NCBI RefSeq assembly: GCF_000506985.1
Contig: NZ_KI650979.1
Location: 930,001 to 994,000 of the forward strand
Length of the DNA stretch: 64,000 nt
Direction of reading: 5' to 3'
Source of the DNA: Advenella kashmirensis W13003
Lineage (GTDB): Bacteria; Pseudomonadota; Gammaproteobacteria; Burkholderiales; Burkholderiaceae_B
The translations under genes were made by a program, and so were the position numbers. This document shows, piece by piece, positions 18,742 to 27,178 of this stretch. Positions within the stretch are counted from its first letter, which is position 1; each line of letters begins with the position of its first letter. The notes below the pieces were generated by a model. The model saw nothing but the letters and a program-made list of their open reading frames with translations, ran no database searches and had not been told where the DNA came from.

Positions 18742-19388
18742 CTGTTGGTCCTCGCAAACCGCTCCTCCAGAAAGGTCTGGAGAATCGTCAATATTTGATT
18801 AATGATCCAGTAGATCGCGCCTACCATCAGGAACATCTCCATATAGCGGAAGGTCGCCGCCCCAACCTGATCGGCCACGCGGGTCAGTTCCACCACGGTT
18901 ACGGTAGAGGCCAGTGAGGTATCCTTGACCAGCGCAATAAGACGGCTGCCGACTGTCGGTATCGCGATGACCAGCCCCTGAGGCAGGATAATCCGTTGCA
19001 TCAGCTTGCGGTAACTCAACCCCATGGACAGTCCTGCCTCCCATTGACCTTTGTCTACCGCATTGATGCCGGAACGGAAATTCTCGCTCAGGTAAGAGGC
19101 AGTAAACAGCGTGAGCGCAATGATGGCCGACGGCACCGGTTCCAGGACAATGCCAATGCGTGGCAGTCCGAAATAAATCAGCAGCAGTTGCACCAGCAGC
19201 GGCGTGCCGCGAAAAATGGAAACATAAACAAAGGCGGCATACCGCAGCACGCGGAAAGACGAAATACGTGCAAGTGCAATGAACAGCCCCAGCACACATC
19301 CCAGAATGAATGAACTGGCCGACAGCAGCAACGTCAACAGCAGTGCATTCTGCAGCAGCGGCAGGGCCCGCATGAACAGCTCCAGCAT
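18738..19388 (-). CDS. Polar amino-acid ABC transporter permease
   Basis: 216 residues of the HisM/GlnP family with the N-terminal LQNALLLTLLLSASSFILG helix, the RGTPLLVQLLLIYFGLP stretch (about residues 60-76) and the EAA-loop-like region EAGLSMGLSYRKLMQRIILP (about residues 115-135) that contacts the ATPase. A single permease gene suggests a homodimeric channel. It starts two bases after the binding-protein gene stop and overlaps the ATPase gene, giving a tight operon. Confidence 0.94.
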   Translation of the reverse strand: MLELFMRALPLLQNALLLTLLLSASSFILGCVLGLFIALARISSFRVLRYAAFVYVSIFRGTPLLVQLLLIYFGLPRIGIVLEPVPSAIIALTLFTASYLSENFRSGINAVDKGQWEAGLSMGLSYRKLMQRIILPQGLVIAIPTVGSRLIALVKDTSLASTVTVVELTRVADQVGAATFRYMEMFLMVGAIYWIINQILTILQTFLEERFARTNR

Positions 19389-19390
19389 GA

Positions 19391-20251
19391 CTATTTCCCC
19401 TCTGTCGCAAGCTCTTTTTTGGCAGCGGCGATTGAATCGAGCATTTTGTAGTCCTTGCCGACAAACTGGTTGCTGATGCGTTCGACCGTGCCATCGCCAA
19501 GCATGCTTTCAAGTGCTTTATTTACGGCGGCTTTCAGCGCCTCCTGGCCTTTTGGCAATGCCGCCGCGGCAAGCTGATAGGTCAGAGGTTCGCCTACTTC
19601 TTTGACAGGGATGCCTTTTGCATGTGCATATTTCATGCCACCAAAATGCGAAATGATGACGGCATCGATCCTGCCATTGGCAATGTCATTGAAGATGAGC
19701 GCACCGTTATCGTAGCCACGGATATCGGAATCGGTCAGGTGCTCCCGCGCCCAGGTTTCGTTGGAGGAACCGGTAGAGACGCCTACCCGTTTGCCTGCGA
19801 GCGTCGCCTTGCTGCTAATGTCGCTATTGTCCTTGCGTACAAAGATCCGGAACACTTCCACGCCATACGGTATGGAGAAATCCACTTGCTTGCGGCGGAT
19901 CTCGGTGGGGGTCATATCGTTCATGACCAGGTCGTACTTGTCGGTTTTGAGCCCCTCGACAAAGTTTTTATACGTGTCGCCCACGAACTTGACTTTAAAC
20001 GGCCCCATGCGGCGCGCCAGTTCCTGTGCCATAGCCACATCGTATCCGGTCAACTGGTTTTTCTCGTCGAGCATGCTCCAGGGCGGGCTTGCCTGGGTAT
20101 TGGCAATGCGTATGACGCCATCGCTTTTGATCCGTGCCAGCAGATCGACCGGTTGCGCCAGGACAGGCGCCACCACCATTGTGCTTGCCATGGCGATCAA
20201 CAGCATTTTCGCCAGCCTGCGTTTCCCGTGAGTTTGATTCATTGTTTTCAT
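19391..20251 (-). CDS. Amino-acid ABC transporter substrate-binding protein (SBP_bac_3)
   Basis: 286 residues from the ATG at 20251, chosen because an AGGAG site lies just upstream; the frame stays open for another 48 codons but with no family similarity. Signal peptide MLLIAMASTMVVAPVLAQ (about residues 16-33) is followed by SBP_bac_3 strands GVIRIANTQASPPWSML, LTGYDVAMAQELARRMG and FVEGLKTDKYDLVMNDMTPT. It delivers a polar amino acid to the permease. The neighbour at 20379 is a Cys/Met-metabolism PLP enzyme, so a sulfur amino acid such as cystine or cystathionine is a reasonable ligand guess. Confidence 0.93.
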   Translation of the reverse strand: MKTMNQTHGKRRLAKMLLIAMASTMVVAPVLAQPVDLLARIKSDGVIRIANTQASPPWSMLDEKNQLTGYDVAMAQELARRMGPFKVKFVGDTYKNFVEGLKTDKYDLVMNDMTPTEIRRKQVDFSIPYGVEVFRIFVRKDNSDISSKATLAGKRVGVSTGSSNETWAREHLTDSDIRGYDNGALIFNDIANGRIDAVIISHFGGMKYAHAKGIPVKEVGEPLTYQLAAAALPKGQEALKAAVNKALESMLGDGTVERISNQFVGKDYKMLDSIAAAKKELATEGK

Positions 20252-20378
20252 GTCGTGTCTCCTGATTTGTTTGCGTATCGCGCTGCTTCGATCCCCTTGT
20301 GGATATCGAATATTCATACCACGTTTGTCATTGCTTTCGATACTGAAATTTTGATCATCGACTGCCGCCGTTTTTAAT

Positions 20379-21533
20379 TCAGCCTCGCGCCTCATCGTAG
20401 GCCCGTAACGCTGCCTGTAGATCCTGAATGATCAGCGCGGGGTCCTCAAGCCCTGCCGATAATCTGATGATGGCCCTGTCGGTACGCGGGAAAATGCGGT
20501 CTCGCTGCATCTGCGCCGGGTAAAACGCGATCAGGCCGTGCACCCCACCCCAGCTTGCGCCAAGCGCCAGATGTTCCAGTGCGCCAAAGAACGCCGAATA
20601 GGCCTGTTCATTGTCTTGCTGCAACGTAAAGGAGAACAGACAACCACCGGCGGCAAAGTCGCGCTTCCATATTTCATATCCCTGATCGCCCGGCAGGCAG
20701 GGAAACAATACCTCGCGGACAGCGGACTGCTTCTGGAGCCATGACGCAATGGCCAGTGCATTCTCGCTTTGCCGGCGATAGCGCAGCTCGAAGGTCTCCA
20801 GGCCTCGCAGCACCAGGAAGCAATCATCAGGACTGGTCTGCAGACCCATAATGCTTTGCGTCTCCCGCAATTGCGAAAAATACTCAAAATTATTGGTGGC
20901 CACTGCGCCGAGCAGCAGATCGGAATGGCCTCCGAAGAACTTGGTCGCCGCTTCCACGCACAGATCGACACCATGCTCCAGCGGGCGAAACCCCAGGGGG
21001 GAGGCCCAGGTGTTATCCATCATCGTCATGACACCTTGCCGCGCGGCGGCTGCCGTGATTGCCGGTATGTCCGCCATTTCCATGGTGACGGTACCCGGCG
21101 CTTCCAGGCAGATCATTTTTGTATTTGGGCGGATATAGTCTGTTATTTCACCTGAAATATCGGCCGGATAATATTCCACTTCGACGCCCAATCGGGCAAG
21201 CCATTTGTCAGCATAGGTTTTCAGCGCGCCGTAACTGGCTGCGGAAATCAGCAAATGGTCGCCGCCCCGGACAAACGCCATCACAGCCAGGCATAAGGCG
21301 GCCTGTCCGGATGGGGTGACTGCACAATGCCTGCCCCCTTCAAGACCGGCGATTTCCTGTTCCAGCAAACGAGCGGTGGGGGTTCCGGTAATGCCATAAC
21401 TGTATCCGTCCGGCTGGCGCGATTTTCGATTGATGAATGACTCGACACTATCGAACACAACCGTAGAGGCGCGCCAGACCGGGGGAGAAAGTGCAGCAAA
21501 CGCTTCGCTTGCCGGGTAATACTTCTTGGTCAT
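20379..21533 (-). CDS. PLP-dependent Cys/Met metabolism enzyme, cystathionine beta-lyase-like
   Basis: 384 residues of the Cys_Met_Meta_PP fold-type I family. N-terminal PVWRASTVVFDSVESF and YSYGITGTPTARLLEQEIA, PLP-ring stacking region YGALKTYADK near 101-110, and the Schiff-base Lys at residue 198 in EAATKFFGGHSD. The family covers cystathionine beta- and gamma-lyases and gamma-synthases; closeness to MetC is suggested by length and motifs but is not proof. It lies 127 bases upstream of the ABC binding-protein gene on the same strand, so import and cleavage of a sulfur amino acid may be linked. Confidence 0.87.
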   Translation of the reverse strand: MTKKYYPASEAFAALSPPVWRASTVVFDSVESFINRKSRQPDGYSYGITGTPTARLLEQEIAGLEGGRHCAVTPSGQAALCLAVMAFVRGGDHLLISAASYGALKTYADKWLARLGVEVEYYPADISGEITDYIRPNTKMICLEAPGTVTMEMADIPAITAAAARQGVMTMMDNTWASPLGFRPLEHGVDLCVEAATKFFGGHSDLLLGAVATNNFEYFSQLRETQSIMGLQTSPDDCFLVLRGLETFELRYRRQSENALAIASWLQKQSAVREVLFPCLPGDQGYEIWKRDFAAGGCLFSFTLQQDNEQAYSAFFGALEHLALGASWGGVHGLIAFYPAQMQRDRIFPRTDRAIIRLSAGLEDPALIIQDLQAALRAYDEARG

Positions 21534-21547
21534 AATTGGATCCGGGT

Positions 21548-21579
21548 TTCTGTATTAAGGTCCGGATAGTGTTACAGAA
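21548..21579 (-). promoter_or_regulatory. Inverted repeat upstream of the cystathionine-lyase-like gene
   Basis: TTCTGTA (21548-21554) and TACAGAA (21573-21579) form a perfect 7-bp inverted repeat with an 18-base spacer, 14 bases upstream of the ATG at 21533. The size fits a dimeric repressor site. No regulator is assigned. Confidence 0.4.
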
Positions 21580-21701
21580 GCGCGTACCCGCGGCTACAGC
21601 TGGAATGATGGACTCTATAAGTAAAACTTAAGGGTTTTGTACGCTATTTTTTGCTGCTCCGGCAGTCCAGACGTGGGCAGACAGTTTGGGAAACGACGTT
21701 C

Positions 21702-23033
21702 TTAACCAAACGCCCTCACACAATCCCTGACCCGTTGCAATGCCGATTCCAGCACATCCGGAGAAACCGAGCCCAGTGCGACCCGAATGGCGTGTGGCAC
21801 ATGCGCGGTCGTCGCAAACGGCTCGGCCGTTGAGACGGAAATCTGCTCTCGCATCAGCGCCATCGCAATCTGGTCGGCGCGGGCATCTTCACCCAGAGGA
21901 ACCCATAGAAAATAAGACGACGGGTGACCAATACATGGAATATCGTCCAGAATCTGCCTGGCCATGGCCTGGCGCGACCGGGCGTCCTCGCGCTTCTGAT
22001 GTTCAAGTTGCAATACGGTACCGTCCCGGATCCATTCAGTTGTTATAGCACTCATAACGCCGGGCGTGCTCCATGTGGTGGCCCGTATGGTACGTTCCAG
22101 CGCAGGCAAATGCGCGGGGGGTGCGGCGATGAGCCCCACACGCAGGCCCGCGGCGACGTTTTTCGAAAATCCGGTAATGTAAATGGTGATATCGGGCGCC
22201 AGTTGTGCAATGGGCGCCGGCGCATCCTCTACCAGAAAGGCATAGGCCGCATCTTCGATAATCAGCAATTGATGTTCGCGCGCAACGGCAATCAGCCGTC
22301 TGCGACACTCTTCGCTCATGACCCAGCCCAGCGGATTATTCATGGTGGACATGGTGTAGACGCCTCTTACACGTCGGGAGCGACATAGTCTGCCCAATGC
22401 CTCGATATCGGGCCCCAGCCCTGCGGCGGGAAGCGCCAGCAACTCCAGGTGCAGCACGTCGGCCAGCACGCGAAACCCCGGATAGGTAAGCGCATCCACG
22501 GCCACAACGTCACCGGGCTTGAGGGTGGCCATCAGTGTATTGGCCAGCCCATCCTGTGCGCCGTTGACAATCAGAACCTGTGTAGCATCAACAGCCAGGC
22601 CGCGGCTTTCAAGATACTGCGCCATCGCTTCCCGCTCATGCATACGTCCGCCGTGCGGTGCATAGCGTAATAATGAGGCGAGATCGCCCGATGTCGCCAG
22701 TTGGCGCAGGGAGATGCGCAGCAATTCGGTTTGGCCAGGTAGCGAAGGGTAATTGAAATTGAGATCGATCATATCGGCCGCCACCACGTGCTGATCAATG
22801 CCATGACCCGATGGCAGCGCGATTTCACGCACAAAGGTGCCCCGGCCCGTTTCCCCACTGACCAGCCCCATGGCCTGCAGTTCGGCATACACACGTGTCG
22901 CGGTAACCAGGGACAGGTGTTCGCGCGCCGCCAGTTGGCGATGCGTGGGCAGTCGCGTTCCGGGCGTCAGACGCCCGCTGCGTATTTCCTGAGCAAACCG
23001 GTCAACAAGGGTTTTGTATCGCAGGCGAGACAT
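21702..23033 (-). CDS. MocR/PdxR-type GntR regulator with aminotransferase domain
   Basis: 443 residues from the ATG at 23033 (MSRLRYKTLVDRFAQEIRSG). The GntR winged helix covers about residues 1-70 (LTPGTRLPTHRQLAAREHLS, then TATRVYAELQAMGLV). The rest is a fold-type I aminotransferase-like domain with STMNNPLGWVMS and the PLP Lys motif GFSKNVAAGLRVGL. MocR proteins use PLP or a PLP-amino acid adduct as signal. The adjacent divergent gene is an EamA exporter, a common MocR target. A perfect palindrome sits directly upstream of the start. A TTG start at 23054 is possible but falls inside the palindrome and lacks a ribosome site. Confidence 0.92.
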   Translation of the reverse strand: MSRLRYKTLVDRFAQEIRSGRLTPGTRLPTHRQLAAREHLSLVTATRVYAELQAMGLVSGETGRGTFVREIALPSGHGIDQHVVAADMIDLNFNYPSLPGQTELLRISLRQLATSGDLASLLRYAPHGGRMHEREAMAQYLESRGLAVDATQVLIVNGAQDGLANTLMATLKPGDVVAVDALTYPGFRVLADVLHLELLALPAAGLGPDIEALGRLCRSRRVRGVYTMSTMNNPLGWVMSEECRRRLIAVAREHQLLIIEDAAYAFLVEDAPAPIAQLAPDITIYITGFSKNVAAGLRVGLIAAPPAHLPALERTIRATTWSTPGVMSAITTEWIRDGTVLQLEHQKREDARSRQAMARQILDDIPCIGHPSSYFLWVPLGEDARADQIAMALMREQISVSTAEPFATTAHVPHAIRVALGSVSPDVLESALQRVRDCVRAFG

Positions 23034-23046
23034 ATGAACTTGTATC

Positions 23047-23070
23047 CATGACAATTAATTGATTGTCATG
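23047..23070. promoter_or_regulatory. Palindromic operator between MocR and EamA genes
   Basis: CATGACAAT (23047-23055) and ATTGTCATG (23062-23070) are a perfect 9-bp inverted repeat with a 6-base spacer. It begins 14 bases upstream of the MocR ATG and about 96 bases from the EamA start. Position and symmetry fit an autoregulatory MocR operator. The repeat is seen directly; the regulator assignment is inferred. Confidence 0.65.
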
Positions 23071-23165
23071 ATTATAGATTCTAAGATGTCGATTGGCATC
23101 ACTGCAGTGCGCCGCCAGTGCAATTGCAGTTGTGATGCCTATGACATAATCAATCAGGTGAATGA

Positions 23166-24047
23166 ATGGAACAGGGCAGGTTACAGGCCAGCGCGTCTGC
23201 GGGTTGGTTCAACGGTTTTCTGGGCGTGCTGATTTTCAGCGGGTCGCTGCCGGCAACGCGCGTGGCCGTCATGGAGTTCGACCCGGTTTTCCTGACAGTG
23301 GCACGTGCGGCGATCGCTGGATTGCTGGCGTTGGTGGTATTGCTGGTCACCCGGCAAAAACGTCCGACCCTGGCGCAACTGCAGCCGCTGGTGATTGTCG
23401 CGTTGGGCGTGGTCGTGGGGTTTCCGCTGCTCACCGCCCTGGCGCTGCAGCATGTGACCTCGGCTCATTCGATTGTCTTTATTGGTCTGTTGCCGCTTGC
23501 CACTGCCCTGTTCGGCGTCTTGCGCGGGGGCGAGCGCCCGCGCCCGATCTTCTGGCTTTTTTCGGTCACAGGCAGTTTGCTGGTGGCAGGCTTTGCGCTT
23601 TCCCAGGATTTGAGCGCTTCGCTGGCCGGTGATTTGCTGATGCTGGCGGCTGTACTGGTTTGTGGCCTGGGATACGCCGAAGGCGCGACGCTTTCGCGCA
23701 AGTTGGGGGGCTGGCAGGTAATCTGCTGGGCGCTACTGATATCGTTGCCCTTCATGCTGCTGTTGTCGCTGCTGACCATGCCGGGCTCGTTCGCGAATAT
23801 CAGCCCGCCCGCGTGGATCGGGCTGGCCTATGTCTCGCTTTTCAGCATGCTGATCGGGTTCGTATTCTGGTATCGCGGGCTGGCGCAGGGCGGCATTGCC
23901 GCCGTCGGACAGTTGCAACTGCTGCAGCCTTTTTTCGGTTTGGCCCTGGCCGCAAGCCTGCTGCATGAGCCGGTGAGCCTGCTCATGGTAGGGGTGACCG
24001 TGGCAGTCATTCTTTGCGTGGCGGGGTCAAAACGATTTGCACGGTAG
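23166..24047 (+). CDS. EamA/DMT-family transporter
   Basis: 293 residues with ten predicted membrane helices in two EamA repeats. Landmarks are FLGVLIFSGSLPATRVAV (helix 1), ALQHVTSAHSIVFIGLLPLA at the end of repeat one, and LAYVSLFSMLIGFVFWYRGL with GQLQLLQPFFGLALAASLL in repeat two. DMT permeases of this type usually export amino acids or metabolites. The ATG at 23166 follows an AGGTG site with six bases spacing. Divergent from the MocR regulator gene, which probably controls it. Confidence 0.92.
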   Translation: MEQGRLQASASAGWFNGFLGVLIFSGSLPATRVAVMEFDPVFLTVARAAIAGLLALVVLLVTRQKRPTLAQLQPLVIVALGVVVGFPLLTALALQHVTSAHSIVFIGLLPLATALFGVLRGGERPRPIFWLFSVTGSLLVAGFALSQDLSASLAGDLLMLAAVLVCGLGYAEGATLSRKLGGWQVICWALLISLPFMLLLSLLTMPGSFANISPPAWIGLAYVSLFSMLIGFVFWYRGLAQGGIAAVGQLQLLQPFFGLALAASLLHEPVSLLMVGVTVAVILCVAGSKRFAR

Positions 24048-24141
24048 GCTAATACACGGTACATAACGGCGGCTGACCAATGTTGAGCATGGTGCAAATA
24101 TGGGGAGTCATTATAGAGGTCTACCGCGGTCCTGCCAATTG

Positions 24142-24954
24142 CTACTCCTGCGCCGCCCCCTGCTTCCAATAGTTGCTGACGCGCACCCGTGATTTGTCGA
24201 TCCCTTTTTCTTCCAGCAAATGGTGGGTGATTGCGCGCATTTGGGCGGCCTCGCCACCGCCCCAGATATGGCCTTCGCCTTCCGGCAGTACAAATGCGCG
24301 CACGGCATCGACCAGTGGCTGTGTGTTGGTTTCGTTGGCCTGCACCCAGTTGATCTGCGCGTTAGCCTGTGTCTGAAATACCTGCTGTTCAGCGGCATCG
24401 GCCACTTGTGCAATGACGTGCACTCTCGCGCCTTTGGGCAGTTCTTCAAGACGCCGCCCAATCGCAGGCAAGGCCGTTTCATCGCCGATCAGCAGTTGCC
24501 AGTCAAAACCGTCAGGGATTACAAACGAACCGCGCGGTCCGGCCCCAACCAATGCATCGCCCACCTGCACCCGGGCGGCCCAGCTGGAGGCAGGCCCGTC
24601 GCCATGCAGAACGAAGTCTACATCCAGTTCGCCATCTGCCGCACGAATACGCCGGGGGGTGTAATCTCGCGCGGGCGGTCTTTGGACCCCTTCAGGGAAG
24701 CGGGGACCTTCGGGTGTATTTTCGGGCATGATGGGCTGGCCATCTGCCGGAAAAAACAGTTTCATATGATCGTCGAACGATGCCGAAATGTAGTCCCCGA
24801 GATCGGGATTGTGAAAGGTGACCCGGACCATGCGCGGGGTCAGCCGGGTGATCTGGCGGACCTGTAAAAGCCGGGCTTTGAGCGGGTGACGGACGCGCTG
24901 GGCGGTCAATTCAGTGGGGCGGGTATTTTGTTCAGTGAGTTGGGTATTTTGCAT
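24142..24954 (-). CDS. Siderophore-interacting protein / ferric reductase, YqjH-like
   Basis: 270 residues of the SIP (ViuB/YqjH) family. An FAD-binding barrel comes first, with RVTFHNPDLGDYISASFDDH and the RDYTPRRIRAADGELDVDFV motif (about residues 97-116, the R-x-Y-T-x-R flavin site). A Ser-containing phosphate loop and NAD(P)H domain follow (LLIGDETALPAIGRRLEELP) and the C-terminal segment IWGGGEAAQMRAITHHLLE. These enzymes reduce ferric siderophores or chelates with NADPH in the cytoplasm. It follows a PadR gene resembling yqjI by 49 bases on the same strand, so the pair is probably co-transcribed; in E. coli they are divergent. Confidence 0.9.
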   Translation of the reverse strand: MQNTQLTEQNTRPTELTAQRVRHPLKARLLQVRQITRLTPRMVRVTFHNPDLGDYISASFDDHMKLFFPADGQPIMPENTPEGPRFPEGVQRPPARDYTPRRIRAADGELDVDFVLHGDGPASSWAARVQVGDALVGAGPRGSFVIPDGFDWQLLIGDETALPAIGRRLEELPKGARVHVIAQVADAAEQQVFQTQANAQINWVQANETNTQPLVDAVRAFVLPEGEGHIWGGGEAAQMRAITHHLLEEKGIDKSRVRVSNYWKQGAAQE

Positions 24955-25003
24955 AATATTGGTTCAAATTCATTTGTGATTGTCGGCGGCGAGGCCGGGC
25001 GAG

Positions 25004-25567
25004 TCAGGACTGCCTGATCTGTTGGAGCGCCGCTTCAAGAATGGCTGTGATGCGCTTTTGTTCCTGCGCGTCGGCCGTGCTCTTGAGCAGCAGTGCCCGC
25101 TTGAGCGCCAGGCGGGCGGCCAGAAACTCAGGCAGCCAGCCCGATTGATCGGGCGCATCACTATCGGCAGCCATGGCGCCCTGGATATACCGCATTTTGT
25201 TGGCGTGGTGCACCAGCATGGCCAGCAGTTCGTCGGCCTGCTCGCGATGTTCTTCCAGATACGCCAGCCCTTCCGGAAGTAATGCATAAGACTTTTTATT
25301 ACTGTGTTCCGACACCGAGGCATAGCCGATCTCATGGATGTACGTTAATGCCGGATACACCATGCCGGGACTGGGTTTCCAGTATCCGCCCGAACGGGAA
25401 TCCAGTTCCTTGACTAATTCATAGCCATGGCTGGGTTGCTTTTCCAACAAAGCCAGCAGCATCAGTTGCAGATCCTCGGACGAAAATTTGCGCCCGCGGG
25501 TAAAGTGTGTGTCGTGGCGGCGATGGTCTCGCTCGCCCCGGTGTCGATGGGGTTTGTCGTCTTTCAT
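25004..25567 (-). CDS. PadR-family metal-responsive regulator, YqjI-like
   Basis: 187 residues. A His/Asp/Arg-rich leader (HRHRGERDHRRHDTHFTRGR, about residues 7-26) precedes the PadR winged helix EDLQLMLLALLEKQPSHGYE and YWKPSPGMVYPALTYIHEIG. The C-terminal part is helical and likely dimerises. E. coli YqjI also carries a metal-binding N-terminal extension and represses yqjH in response to nickel and iron; the leader here is His-rich but has no Cys. The gene sits just upstream of a yqjH-like reductase, and a perfect inverted repeat lies in its promoter. The functional parallel is an inference from order and domain layout. Confidence 0.88.
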   Translation of the reverse strand: MKDDKPHRHRGERDHRRHDTHFTRGRKFSSEDLQLMLLALLEKQPSHGYELVKELDSRSGGYWKPSPGMVYPALTYIHEIGYASVSEHSNKKSYALLPEGLAYLEEHREQADELLAMLVHHANKMRYIQGAMAADSDAPDQSGWLPEFLAARLALKRALLLKSTADAQEQKRITAILEAALQQIRQS

Positions 25568-25610
25568 AAAGGGTTTTCTTTGAGTTCAATTTTTGACTGA
25601 ATCGAAATTG

Positions 25611-25636
25611 ATATCTTAAAACATATCGTAAGATAT
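25611..25636 (-). promoter_or_regulatory. Inverted-repeat operator upstream of the yqjI-like gene
   Basis: ATATCTTA (25611-25618) and TAAGATAT (25629-25636) form a perfect 8-bp inverted repeat with a 10-base spacer, 44 bases before the PadR-gene ATG. PadR regulators typically bind such AT-rich dyads to repress their own operon. Autoregulation is the simplest reading. Confidence 0.6.
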
Positions 25637-25831
25637 ATTAATACAAGCATACTGTCAAGTGCGTGTACTCCAGAACACGTCATTTTCGCTCCGAAAAGCG
25701 GCCCCTTTTTACCGGTTCAGACCCTGTCAGCAGAGAGGTTTAAAAAGGAACGTACTCTATAACCTATTCATTAATATAGACAATTTGAGCAATCAATATA
25801 TCCACGACTGTGTCACGGTTGATATATATAA

Positions 25832-25846
25832 TAAAAATCATTACTA
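25832..25846 (+). promoter_or_regulatory. Fur-box-like sequence upstream of the orfX-sodA pair
   Basis: TAAAAATCATTACTA matches 10 of the 14 defined positions of the 7-1-7 Fur consensus TGATAATnATTATCA. It lies about 40 bases upstream of the ATG at 25886, in an AT-rich stretch that could be the promoter. Iron repression of Mn-type superoxide dismutase genes is well known. The match is moderate, so this is a candidate only. Confidence 0.45.
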
Positions 25847-25885
25847 TTTGCATAAGCGCTACAATGCAAGACCGTGGAGGGCTGT

Positions 25886-26362
25886 ATGCTGAATGAAATA
25901 TTGAACACTGTCGTGCGTCAGGATGCACTTGATCAGCTGGTGCGCTGGCGCCAGGCCACGACCGATGGCAACGAGGCATACGAAAGGTGCAGGTACAGGG
26001 CCGCACTCAGGCACTACGATCTGGCTTTGACGATGGCCACCGAATCATTCGGCCATGCACCAGATGCTGAAGCAGGCATGGCAGCATATGTCATCGCCCA
26101 CCACAATCTGGCCGACACCTATGAGCGCCTGGGCAGCACCGCGTTGCAGCGATTGCATTTGTGTTTGCCGCACGCAAAGCTATGCGCTGCCATGAACGAC
26201 GCAACACTCCCCGATACCTGGCAAAGCGCCGCACATAACCATAGCCGACGCACCTATACCGAACTTGTCCGGTTTCTTGGCTTGCATCCCGAAGACTCTG
26301 AAGCAAGGCAAGTTGCAAACCACGGCGCAGCGGGTATGACGCTTGGCATACCTGTCCAATAG
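25886..26362 (+). CDS. Conserved small protein upstream of sodA, TPR-like helical
   Basis: 158 residues from the ATG at 25886, which has a perfect GGAGG site five bases upstream; the GTG at 25874 is therefore not the start. No enzyme motif is visible. The segment EAYERCRYRAALRHYDLALT (about residues 31-50) and AAYVIAHHNLADTYERLGS look like a pair of TPR-type helices. No signal peptide or membrane segment. The gene lies 109 bases before the Mn superoxide dismutase gene. In Pseudomonas an unnamed small gene (orfX) lies directly before sodA in the Fur-regulated fagA-fumC-orfX-sodA operon; this may be an equivalent, but sequence homology was not checked. Confidence 0.7.
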   Translation: MLNEILNTVVRQDALDQLVRWRQATTDGNEAYERCRYRAALRHYDLALTMATESFGHAPDAEAGMAAYVIAHHNLADTYERLGSTALQRLHLCLPHAKLCAAMNDATLPDTWQSAAHNHSRRTYTELVRFLGLHPEDSEARQVANHGAAGMTLGIPVQ

Positions 26363-26471
26363 CCCATGTTTTCAATCTTCGATTTTTCTCCGGAACCCGG
26401 GAACGCATTGAATGCACGATGCGCGGGCCGGTTCCACACCATTGACCATCACCATTTACCAGGAGCAGTAC

Positions 26472-27083
26472 ATGTCTTACACACTTCCCGCTTTGCCCTA
26501 CGCCTACGATGCGCTCGAACCCAATATCGATGCGCAGACGATGGAGATCCACTACACCAAGCATCATCAAACATATATCAACAATCTGAATGCCGCGCTG
26601 GAGGCCGAGAAGGTGCCTGCCCCGCCTGTAGAAGAGCTGATTGCCGATATTGATGCCCTGCCCGAAACGGTGCGCGGCGCCGTGCGTAACAATGGCGGCG
26701 GTCACGCCAACCACAGCCTGTTCTGGCAGGTGATGTCTCCGGATGGTGGCGGCGCGCCCGACGGAAAACTGGCTGCAGCCATTGAGGCAGACTTGGGTGG
26801 ACTGGAAAAATTCAAGGACGCGTTTACCAAGGCGGCTATTTCACGCTTTGGCAGTGGCTGGGCCTGGCTGAGCGTAACGCCGCAGAAGAAACTTGTTGTA
26901 GAGAGTACAGCGAACCAGGACAGTCCGCTGATGACCGGCAATACGCCCGTGCTTGGGCTGGACGTATGGGAGCATGCCTATTATCTGAAGTATCAGAACC
27001 GTCGCCTGGAATATATTGCGGCGTTCTACAAGGTAGTGAACTGGCCCGAAGTCGCACGCCGTTATGAAGAGGCAATGCGCTAG
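26472..27083 (+). CDS. sodA: Superoxide dismutase, Mn type
   Basis: 203 residues from the ATG at 26472 with an AGGAG site upstream. Iron/manganese SOD family with [17 protein letters not shown] (metal His, about residues 24-40), [11 protein letters not shown] (second His; the GGH-NHSLFW form favours Mn over Fe), and the C-terminal [15 protein letters not shown] holding the Asp and third His. It removes superoxide in the cytoplasm. A Fur-like site and an unknown small gene precede it, consistent with induction under iron limitation. No signal peptide, so cytoplasmic. Confidence 0.95.
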   Translation: MSYTLPALPYAYDALEPNIDAQTMEIHYTKHHQTYINNLNAALEAEKVPAPPVEELIADIDALPETVRGAVRNNGGGHANHSLFWQVMSPDGGGAPDGKLAAAIEADLGGLEKFKDAFTKAAISRFGSGWAWLSVTPQKKLVVESTANQDSPLMTGNTPVLGLDVWEHAYYLKYQNRRLEYIAAFYKVVNWPEVARRYEEAMR

Positions 27084-27178
27084 CACCCGACTGCTGCCGG
27101 ACAGCCGCCCGAGGGGAGATTGCCCGGCCTTCGCCCACAGCACAGAATTATTGAATCCATGCAGCGCAGAGATTTGAT

